Assembly: GCA_945877965.1 (NCBI GenBank)
Contig: CAMCTH010000361.1
Location: forward strand, 1 to 5,428
Source of the DNA: Planctomicrobium piriforme
GTDB taxonomy: Bacteria; Planctomycetota; Planctomycetia; Pirellulales; PNKZ01
Length of the DNA: 5,428 bases
Direction: 5' to 3'
The notes under the pieces: model-generated
What the model was told of the DNA's origin: nothing
Database searches by the model: none
The model's input: only the letters and a program-made list of their open reading frames with translations
Position numbers and translations under genes: made by a program
Part shown: positions 1 to 5,428 of the stretch, piece after piece
Numbering within the stretch: the stretch's first letter is position 1
How the letters are laid out: each line of letters opens with the position of its first letter

Positions 1-406
1 GGCGATACTGACCCACCGTCACCTCCGTCCGACCGATTCGAAAGGGTCGCGGGAACACGACTCGATGCTGCGGTTGCTCTTCGTTGCGGATACGTTCGGC
101 TTCGCCGGGTGCCGCTCGTGGGAGCGCTTTGAGCCATTGCAGCGCATGCTCGACTTGCTCCGGGGTACTCCCCATCAGGAATTCCCCCGGCGGAATCAAC
201 ACGAGGGTCATACCTAGGACGTTCTTTGCTTCGACGGCGACACTCAGATGTGCGGCCCAGACCGCTTGATGGGCCTTAGCGATCGGGGTGGCGAATGGCG
301 CGATGGCGGACGGCGGTGCGGAGCGGGCGGTTGAGGTCCAGCTGGCAAACCAAGCGACGAGAGCCGCCGCCATGAGGCATCGATTGCGGCCGTTGCGCGT
401 TATCAT
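1..406 (-). CDS. FGE-sulfatase (SUMF1-like) domain protein, secreted, N-terminal 135 residues only
   Basis: The reading frame stays open to the left window edge, so the gene is partial and its C-terminal bulk is missing. Residues 1-33 look like a Sec signal peptide: basic start (RNGRNR), hydrophobic stretch LMAAALVAWFASW (11-23) and a likely cleavage near STA (25-27) or RSA (28-30). From residue 62 comes the N-terminal signature of the FGE-sulfatase family (GMTLVLIPPGEFLMGS, 65-80), followed by EEQPQHRVVF (109-118) and FRIGRTEVTVGQY (122-134), the usual E-x-P-x-H-x-V and EVT-x-x-QY elements. In true FGEs this fold converts a sulfatase cysteine to formylglycine; most bacterial relatives have unknown or other roles, and the catalytic cysteines would lie outside the window. 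The ATG overlaps the stop of the M81 gene by four bases (ATGA), and AAAGG sits 9 bases upstream (416-420), which supports this start. An in-frame ATG at 373 is the alternative; it would shorten the basic n-region. Confidence 0.86.
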   Translation of the reverse strand, partial: MITRNGRNRCLMAAALVAWFASWTSTARSAPPSAIAPFATPIAKAHQAVWAAHLSVAVEAKNVLGMTLVLIPPGEFLMGSTPEQVEHALQWLKALPRAAPGEAERIRNEEQPQHRVVFPRPFRIGRTEVTVGQYR

Positions 407-1893
407 CGAACGCCGCCTTTGGGCGCCTCCCAGCGTTCGATGCGATCGAGCGGATAAATCGGACGTGGAATTCGCCTCCAATCAAACGCGGTCAGATCCG
501 ATTGGGTGGTTCCCGGCGTGTCGACGCGAATCAACTCGCGCCGCCACCGAGTGAAGAATTGAAAGTTGCTCGCCGTTTTGACGACGACCATCTTCGCATC
601 GGTCATGTCGATTCCAAGATGTGTATAGAGAATCGGATGGTTGATCGCGAAGCTGCGATGACCGAGCAGCGCGATATGTACGGAGCCTGTCTTGAGGAGT
701 GCCGTCCGCTGCAAGTCGCATACGCCTCGATCGTGCAGATCGACGACGAAACCGGTCGAGACGGCGGCAACTTCGGCGGTGACGGCGACCGGTCGACAAA
801 ACGCGCGATCGACTTTGCCGCCAAGTTCGAGCGTGACGACAGCACCGACGCCGGCCGCCAGCACCTGCTCTAATGCTTCGGAATCGACCATCGGCACCAG
901 AGCCATGCCGCGAACGTTATGATCGAGCAGCGCACGCAGGAGGCAGGTGTTGTCGCCGGGAGCGCCGCCGTACACCGAATCGCCCGTGTCGGACAAAATG
1001 ACGAGTCCTTGCTCCGCCTTATCAGCACGACGCACGGCCTCGTCCGGTGCAGCCCGTTCGGAGACCCAGAATTGGTCGCGAAGTTGCCAGGCCAAGTCGG
1101 CCATCTCTTTCGCCAGTGCCTCGGCCGCTTCCAGATCGTCGTTCGTATGGACGATGACCGCCCAGCCTCCCTCGGCCACGTCGAGCCATGGCTGCATCGG
1201 ATAGGGAGAGACGTCCAAGACGCCGTTGCGGCGTTCCAATTCTCGGGCTCGATCGAACCACTGCTGCATCGGCCCGGCGGAGGTTAGGAACTGATCCTGC
1301 GGTGTGATCAGCGGAATCTTCCGCCAGGCAACGGTCGGACGAATCTCGCCGCGGAGCATGCGAAAGAGAAGTTTTGCCGCTTTGCGTCCGGTACTCGGCG
1401 GATCGTGGGGCTGCGTCTCGTGCCCGACTAAGACATCGGCGCAATCGATCATTTGTTGCGTGATATTCGCATGGTGATCGAGAGCGACGACGATCGGAAC
1501 GTTGTTGCCGACGACGCTGCGTACCGCCTGCAGTACATGCCCTTCGACGTCGTCGATCTGCTGTGAAGCCGCGGCACCGTGCAACGACAAAAATACGCCG
1601 TCGATCGGTAGCGATTGCTTTAAACCGTCGAGCAAACGGCCGACGAGAAAGTCGAGTGCGGCGACGGTTATCATTCCGCCCGCACTTCCCCATGCGCGAA
1701 TCAGCGGAAGCAGTTCGACCTGACGCTCGGCGGCGGCAACTTCGAGAAATCCGCCGATGGGTCCCACGCCTTGCATCCGCTGCAGAATCTCGTCGCCGAA
1801 ATACAGCCCGTAGGCCTCGAAGTCGGCCAACTCGGCGACCATGGGACTAAACGAGTCCGTTTCCTGGGCGATTTCAGCAAAGGCAATTCGCAT
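403..1893 (-). CDS. M81 family metallopeptidase (MlrC-like)
   Basis: The 496-residue length is normal for the M81 family, named after MlrC, the zinc enzyme that cleaves linearised microcystin peptides; most homologues have unknown substrates. The N-terminal DUF1485-type domain starts RIAFAEIAQETDSFSP (2-17). It carries LSLHGAA (102-108), DDVEGH (114-119), DHHAN (139-143) and HETQPHD (158-164), whose Asp and His residues are the expected metal ligands. The MlrC C-terminal domain has DTGDSVYGGAPGDNT (302-316) and ends with a G-T-T..D..F.W.RIPRPIYPLD tail (461-483). I see no signal peptide or membrane segment, so it should be cytoplasmic. The start is firm: an in-frame TGA lies three codons upstream, and GAAGG (1897-1901) precedes the ATG, though at only 3 bases. 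It follows the amidohydrolase gene after 26 bases and overlaps the FGE-like gene by four, pointing to co-expression. The family call is secure; the substrate is unknown. Confidence 0.94.
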   Translation of the reverse strand: MRIAFAEIAQETDSFSPMVAELADFEAYGLYFGDEILQRMQGVGPIGGFLEVAAAERQVELLPLIRAWGSAGGMITVAALDFLVGRLLDGLKQSLPIDGVFLSLHGAAASQQIDDVEGHVLQAVRSVVGNNVPIVVALDHHANITQQMIDCADVLVGHETQPHDPPSTGRKAAKLLFRMLRGEIRPTVAWRKIPLITPQDQFLTSAGPMQQWFDRARELERRNGVLDVSPYPMQPWLDVAEGGWAVIVHTNDDLEAAEALAKEMADLAWQLRDQFWVSERAAPDEAVRRADKAEQGLVILSDTGDSVYGGAPGDNTCLLRALLDHNVRGMALVPMVDSEALEQVLAAGVGAVVTLELGGKVDRAFCRPVAVTAEVAAVSTGFVVDLHDRGVCDLQRTALLKTGSVHIALLGHRSFAINHPILYTHLGIDMTDAKMVVVKTASNFQFFTRWRRELIRVDTPGTTQSDLTAFDWRRIPRPIYPLDRIERWEAPKGGVR

Positions 1894-1919
1894 GGGCCTT
1901 CATTTTGCTCGACGAATCA

Positions 1920-2882
1920 TTAGGCCCGATCGAGCCGGAACAAATGCTTAGAGTTCTCGTACAGAATCTTTCGCTCGGCGGCCTTGTTAGACGCAAACTT
2001 GCGAATAGCGGCAATCGTTTGTGCACCCTGGCATGCGGTTCCGCTGCCGACGGCATCTGCGCAATCGCTGCCGTACAGCAATTTATTTTGGTGACGATCG
2101 AGGAACCCACGCGTGTGGTCTTCGTCGCGCAGCAAAGCGTTGAGGCCCGACCCGGCCGACATATCGGCAAACATGTTCGGATAGTCGGCGAGATAACGAT
2201 CGGTTAAACCGCCGGCCGTTATTTTGCCCTTGGGGTACAGCACTTTTTGATCGGTGTGATTCTTGTCGATATTGGCCCACCACGTTTGGGCGTGACCGAT
2301 AAAGTTTGTCTTCGGATGCTTTTCGAGGATCTTGTCGAACCGCTCAAAGCCGAGGTTATAGGTGCCGTGCTGAAAGTGAAGCAGAATGGGAACCTGATAT
2401 TCGGCCGCCAGATCGTACAGCAGGCGGCTCTCGCGCGAATCGCATTCGACGCTGAACTTCTGTTCGCCGATGATGACGGCGCCGAGCTTGAGATATTTTT
2501 CAATCTCCATGCGGGCCTCGGGCAGATCGGTCACTTCGTTCGCACCGAAATAGAACTCTCCTGGATGCTTGCGAACCATTTCGACGACCGTGTCGTTGCC
2601 GACGGCCTTCGCTCCGCCCAAGCCGTTGTATTTTCCGTCGTTCGTCGACGGTCGACGAACCAAGCTTCCGGCGGGGAGCAAGATCGTTTGCGTCACGCCC
2701 ATGGCGCGTTGGTGGAAGAGCAATCGCGAATTATCGCGGTCGTGGTAGTTCGTGTGTTGATGGATGTCGATGATCGGCTCGGCCGCGGCGGGCGTGTCGG
2801 CTCCAAGCACGGACGACGATAGCGCCGCAGCACCGATCGATAACGTAGACGCGAGAAAACGACGACGGGGAAGTGGGTACAT
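1920..2882 (-). CDS. Tat-exported amidohydrolase family (Amidohydrolase_2) TIM-barrel hydrolase
   Basis: A 320-residue metal-dependent hydrolase of the amidohydrolase superfamily. Residues 1-28 form a twin-arginine signal (PRRRFLASTLSIGAAALSSSVLGA, 5-28), with RRxFL at 6-10 and a likely cleavage after VLGA. The mature barrel opens with DIHQH (39-43), the beta-1 HxH metal motif. GEQKF (139-143), LLHFQH (167-172), IGHAQTWW (195-202) and YGSDCAD (270-276) follow, giving candidate metal or catalytic residues E140, K142, H169, H197 and D273. Two cysteines, C274 and C284, flank the loop after the terminal Asp and could form a disulfide once exported (inference). The family includes decarboxylases and C-N or ester hydrolases; nothing here fixes the substrate. 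The ATG has no clear Shine-Dalgarno, but it places the Tat motif at the usual distance. The gene lies 35 bases after DUF1501 and 26 before M81, as in one operon. Confidence 0.93.
   Translation of the reverse strand: MYPLPRRRFLASTLSIGAAALSSSVLGADTPAAAEPIIDIHQHTNYHDRDNSRLLFHQRAMGVTQTILLPAGSLVRRPSTNDGKYNGLGGAKAVGNDTVVEMVRKHPGEFYFGANEVTDLPEARMEIEKYLKLGAVIIGEQKFSVECDSRESRLLYDLAAEYQVPILLHFQHGTYNLGFERFDKILEKHPKTNFIGHAQTWWANIDKNHTDQKVLYPKGKITAGGLTDRYLADYPNMFADMSAGSGLNALLRDEDHTRGFLDRHQNKLLYGSDCADAVGSGTACQGAQTIAAIRKFASNKAAERKILYENSKHLFRLDRA
2640..2660. repeat. Perfect 21-base inverted repeat inside the amidohydrolase gene
   Basis: Arms of ten bases (GTTCGTCGAC and its exact complement) flank a single central G, with two GTCGAC hexamers. 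It lies within the coding region, in the codons for V-R-R-P-S-T-N (about residues 75-81). It could be a protein-binding palindrome, a tight mRNA structure, or chance in a sequence rich in CGTCGA-like words. Confidence 0.5.
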
Positions 2883-2917
2883 AGTCGGTCGGTAACTCTG
2901 ATGTAGGGACGCGATGA

Positions 2918-4297
2918 TTAAAACAACGTCTTGAGCGGGGTGCCGGTACTTGCCGGACGCGTAAAGCCGTCGGGACTAAGACGATGGGCCGGGTCGATTC
3001 CCAGCGCGTGATAAAGTGTGGCGGTGAAATTCTCCAGCGTCACGGGATGATTCCGCACGTAAGCCGCCGTAGAATCGGACGCACCGTAGATCGCGCCGCC
3101 GCGGACACCGGCTCCGGCGAGCATTGCCGAGTAGCAATTGGGCCAATGGTCGCGGCCGATGGCTTTCGCTCCGCGACGGATCTTCGGCGTGCGGCCAAAC
3201 TCGCCGACCAGCACGACCAAGGTCGTGTCGAGCAGGCCGCGCTCGCGTAAATCTTCTAGCAGTGCGGCCACGGCTTGATCGGCACAAGGTAAAGCCCAGC
3301 CGAGTCCGTTCCAACCGTTGTCGAAAATGCCGATTCCGGCGTTACCGTGCATGTCCCAGGTTTCGAGGCTCAAAAACTTGTCGCCCGGCGCCAAGCCGGT
3401 CCAGCCGACGACGCTCACTAGCCGCGTACCGGCCTCGATCAAGCGGCGGGCCAGCAACAGATTCTGGCCCAGCGGATGGCGACCGTATCGGTCGCGCAGC
3501 CCAACCGGTTCTTGTTCGATATCGAAGGCTCGCTTGGCGGCCGTTCCCTCGAGTAGTTGAAATGCACGGTCCTGAAACTTGTGCCATGATGCGGTCGCGG
3601 GGTTCGCCGCCGGATTGCCATTCAGGTCTTCCAAAAAGGTTCGTCGCTCATGCAATCGCTGAACGGAAACGTCGTTTGCCGTGTCGAACGCCTTCACGCG
3701 GAATCCCGGCGAGGCGGGATTGTCATCGTGACTCGTGCCGACCAAGAGCGGGCTATGCGCTAATCCTAAGAAGCCGCCGGTAAGGTAAGAAGCCTCCGGT
3801 GGAGCCGCGCCGCCGCCGAACTTTTGCAACCAAACATAGGAGGGAACGTCGTTCGACGAAGGACGAAGTTTAGAAACCACCGATCCAAAGGCCGGAGCAT
3901 CGGACGGTGGAAGCGAACTTCCCGCCAGCAGCATCTTATTGGCGACGTCGTGAACCGGCACCTGATGCGTCATCGAGCGAATGACGCAGTACTGCTCGGA
4001 AAGCTTCGCCAAGCGGGGCATCAACTCGCCGACTTGCAATCCCGGCGTCGCAGTGGCGATCGGCTTGTACGGCCCGCGAATCTCGTCGGGTGCATCGGGC
4101 TTGGGGTCCCACGAGTCGAGCTGACTGAGGCCGCCGTATTGATGGATGAAGATGCACGACTTCGGCGGCGACGACGACGAGGCGGCGGCGAGAAGCTCGG
4201 GCAGAGTGAGCCCGCAACTCGCTAAGCCGCCCACCTGCAAAAGTCGCCGCCGTGAAAGTCGCCGCGGGCGATTCTGTTCGATGGACGCAGACGACAT
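2918..4297 (-). CDS. DUF1501 domain-containing protein, Tat-exported
   Basis: A 459-residue protein of the DUF1501 family, which is related to the alkaline phosphatase/sulfatase fold, is strongly expanded in planctomycetes and lacks an established general function. The N terminus has a twin-arginine signal: RRLSRRRLLQVGGLASCGLTLPELLAAA (12-39). Typical DUF1501 blocks follow: GGLSQLDSWDPKPDAP (55-70), the H111/H116 segment around RSMTHQVPVHD, WDMHGN (314-319), and GEFGRTPKI with GRDHWP (365-373, 381-386), then GAGVRGGAIYGASD (395-408) and a C-terminal LGIDP element. I chose the ATG at 4297 because AGGAAG lies 7 bases upstream and the Tat n-region then has ordinary length. A GTG at 4336 in the same frame adds 13 residues and overlaps the WD40 stop as GTGA, but has no Shine-Dalgarno. 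With start 4297 the gap to the WD40 gene is 36 bases. The export signal puts it outside the inner membrane, unlike its WD40 neighbour. Confidence 0.95.
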   Translation of the reverse strand: MSSASIEQNRPRRLSRRRLLQVGGLASCGLTLPELLAAASSSSPPKSCIFIHQYGGLSQLDSWDPKPDAPDEIRGPYKPIATATPGLQVGELMPRLAKLSEQYCVIRSMTHQVPVHDVANKMLLAGSSLPPSDAPAFGSVVSKLRPSSNDVPSYVWLQKFGGGAAPPEASYLTGGFLGLAHSPLLVGTSHDDNPASPGFRVKAFDTANDVSVQRLHERRTFLEDLNGNPAANPATASWHKFQDRAFQLLEGTAAKRAFDIEQEPVGLRDRYGRHPLGQNLLLARRLIEAGTRLVSVVGWTGLAPGDKFLSLETWDMHGNAGIGIFDNGWNGLGWALPCADQAVAALLEDLRERGLLDTTLVVLVGEFGRTPKIRRGAKAIGRDHWPNCYSAMLAGAGVRGGAIYGASDSTAAYVRNHPVTLENFTATLYHALGIDPAHRLSPDGFTRPASTGTPLKTLF

Positions 4298-4304
4298 GAT
4301 CGAG

Positions 4305-4310
4305 CTTCCT
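4305..4310 (-). promoter_or_regulatory. Ribosome binding site of the DUF1501 gene (AGGAAG)
   Basis: On the minus strand AGGAAG lies 7 bases before the ATG at 4297. It is among the best Shine-Dalgarno matches in the window and decides between that ATG and the upstream GTG at 4336. If translation began at the GTG, this site would be read as codons of the N-terminal extension. Confidence 0.6.
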
Positions 4311-4332
4311 GGCACCAACTCAAAAGAAAACG

Positions 4333-5319
4333 TCACGTCGCTGGTCGGTAGACGGAAAGCAGGCCCGATTCGGGAGCCGATTTCTTGCCAATGGCCTGGG
4401 CCGCGGCAACCCGGTGTCCGTCAGGATGCACGTCGAGGCCGAGACAGGGGCCCGACGTGGCTATGCCGACCACGGACTTATTTTCGTTCAGCTTCCAGCA
4501 ACGAAATTCCCCCTTGGCAATGTCGCCGCCTGCCGTCATCAGTAGCGCTTGCGAATCGAACTTGGCGGAGTAATAGAAGCCCCCCTTCAAGGATTCGGCC
4601 CACTTGCGTTGCAACTTACCGCTGTTGGTTTCGTAGACCATCACGCACGCTTGGCCGTCGTACCCATTGCGACCGCAAGCGACGATCTGCGTTCCGTCGG
4701 GTGACAAGGCCAGAGCGCGGATACCGCCCCACTCGATATCTTCGACGCTACGGTATCCGGATAATTCGGCCACGTCGATCGAAAGCAGTTGCTTACCCGC
4801 GGCGGCCTCCCACACCTGCACGCGCGGTTTTTTCGGCTGACGATCGGCGATCACGATTCGCCGGCCGTCGGGATGCAGCGCGACGCCGTAAACCGGAAAC
4901 TCGTTTCGCGGCAACTCATGCAGCAGCTTGCCGTCGTCGGTTTGCCAGATGCGTACGAGTCCGTCGCGATCCCCAGTGGCGAACGTCTTGCCGTCAACGG
5001 AGGCCGATAGACCGTAGATCGTGCTCGGGTGCGCAGCGATGGTCCAACGCGGCCTGGGCTCTTGGCCGCTCGAATCCCAGGCGATCACTCGCCCCGCGAA
5101 ATCAGCCGTCAGCACGACGTCGCCGGCTCGCACCATCGCGCCGACCCAACTCTCGTGGCCGCGGAGCAGGCTCTTTTTCGCTGTATCCAGACGGACCGCC
5201 AGGATGCTGCGATCGCGCCCTCCGGCGAAGACAAATCGACCGCCTGCATCGAAGGCGCAGCTCATCAGCGGCGCTTCGTGAGCAAACTCGGTTTCAAGTT
5301 TGAAATTGACGGGATTCAT
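4333..5319 (-). CDS. WD40 repeat beta-propeller protein, cytoplasmic
   Basis: The 328 residues are almost entirely WD40-like repeats, enough for one seven-bladed propeller. The blades fall roughly at 12-43, 52-82 (RGHESW ... VIAWD), 94-126 (AAHPSTIYGL ... LVRIW), 136-171 (VYGVALHPDG ... VQVWE), 179-230 (IRALALSPDG ... VMVYE), 236-277 (ending FRCWKL) and 282-325 (LGLDVHPDGHRVAAA ... LSVYR). The SPDG/HPDG turns and the GH and W-D pairs show the fold. Blade 5 has a longer insertion (about 182-198). There is no signal peptide, kinase or other fused domain, so it should be a soluble cytoplasmic scaffold; no partner can be read from the sequence. The start ATG has no strong Shine-Dalgarno and lies 21 bases after the preceding stop. 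Its TGA overlaps the alternative GTG of DUF1501. WD40 genes beside DUF1501 genes recur in planctomycetes (recollection of the family, not searched here). Confidence 0.92.
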   Translation of the reverse strand: MNPVNFKLETEFAHEAPLMSCAFDAGGRFVFAGGRDRSILAVRLDTAKKSLLRGHESWVGAMVRAGDVVLTADFAGRVIAWDSSGQEPRPRWTIAAHPSTIYGLSASVDGKTFATGDRDGLVRIWQTDDGKLLHELPRNEFPVYGVALHPDGRRIVIADRQPKKPRVQVWEAAAGKQLLSIDVAELSGYRSVEDIEWGGIRALALSPDGTQIVACGRNGYDGQACVMVYETNSGKLQRKWAESLKGGFYYSAKFDSQALLMTAGGDIAKGEFRCWKLNENKSVVGIATSGPCLGLDVHPDGHRVAAAQAIGKKSAPESGLLSVYRPAT

Positions 5320-5340
5320 CGAGTTCGTCCGGGTCAGGCG

Positions 5341-5428
5341 TCAGGCGAGCACGCCCGCAATCGGTTTTGCCGCAGGATCGGCTACCGGGTTGGTTTGACC
5401 GTCGATTTCGTACTTCGCCTGCGAGTTG
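5341..5428 (-). CDS. C-terminal end of an unidentified upstream gene (28 codons)
   Basis: On the minus strand one frame is open from the right window edge to a TGA at 5343-5341 and reads NSQAKYEIDGQTNPV followed by ADPAAKPIAGVLA. The next gene starts 21 bases later in the same direction, as expected inside an operon. The composition is not Arg-rich like the shadow frames, and the closing pattern of a short strand, a P-V-A-D turn and PI-x-x-x-LA is reminiscent of DUF1501 C termini in planctomycetes. That is only a resemblance over 28 residues, and other planctomycete cytochrome-like or DUF1553-type proteins cannot be excluded. The coding call rests on position, strand and open frame. Confidence 0.55.
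   Translation of the reverse strand, partial: NSQAKYEIDGQTNPVADPAAKPIAGVLA

Noticed and set aside
276..485. 69-codon minus-strand frame across the M81/FGE junction
   Set aside because: Both real frames here show family motifs or a signal peptide; this third frame does not.
1022..1693. 223-codon minus-strand frame within the M81 gene
   Set aside because: Arg-rich and out of frame with the M81 gene, which has metal-binding motifs over the same bases.
2247..2822. 191-codon plus-strand reading frame opposite the amidohydrolase gene
   Set aside because: It is antisense to a gene with clear family motifs throughout, has no recognisable domain or Shine-Dalgarno, and reflects the codon bias of the opposite strand.
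2883..2917. Possible promoter or terminator between DUF1501 and the amidohydrolase gene
   Set aside because: Only 35 bases, with no convincing -35/-10 pair and no stable hairpin with a T-tract.
2885..4349. Similar words (TACCGACC on the minus strand) just before the amidohydrolase ATG and the DUF1501 GTG
   Set aside because: Only eight shared bases; the second copy lies in the coding sequence for the WD40 C terminus, so chance is sufficient.
4146..5303. 385-codon plus-strand reading frame opposite the WD40 and DUF1501 genes
   Set aside because: Strongly Arg/Pro-rich composition with no motifs, fully opposite two well-supported genes; a GC-driven shadow frame.

Overview
The window looks like part of a planctomycete chromosome (Pirellulales-like, inferred from gene content and protein style, not from a marker gene). 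It is GC-rich. It carries a DUF1501 protein with a twin-arginine signal, a stand-alone WD40 propeller, a secreted formylglycine-generating-enzyme (FGE/SUMF1)-like protein and a Tat-exported amidohydrolase, a mix typical of that phylum.

Every supported gene lies on the minus strand, so transcription runs from high to low coordinates. In transcription order they are: the last 28 codons of an unidentified gene (5341-5428); a seven-bladed WD40 protein (4333-5319); a DUF1501 protein (2918-4297, or from a GTG at 4336); an amidohydrolase-2 family metal-dependent hydrolase (1920-2882); an M81/MlrC-like metallopeptidase (403-1893); and the start of an FGE-sulfatase domain protein (1-406), cut by the window edge. 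Gaps are 21, 36 (or a 4-base overlap), 35, 26 and -4 bases. This packing, with no visible terminator or promoter between genes, suggests one operon whose promoter lies beyond base 5428. No RNA genes, mobile elements, CRISPR arrays or stretches of more than 300 bases without a gene were seen.

The proteins seem to divide between compartments. DUF1501 and the amidohydrolase carry twin-arginine signals and the FGE-like protein a Sec-type signal. The WD40 protein and the M81 peptidase have no export signal and should be cytoplasmic. A plausible but unproven reading is a catabolic or processing module: exported hydrolases act outside the inner membrane and the M81 enzyme finishes a small, possibly peptide-like product inside. 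Each family is known on its own. I see no direct evidence for a wholly new system; the novelty, if any, lies in the combination.
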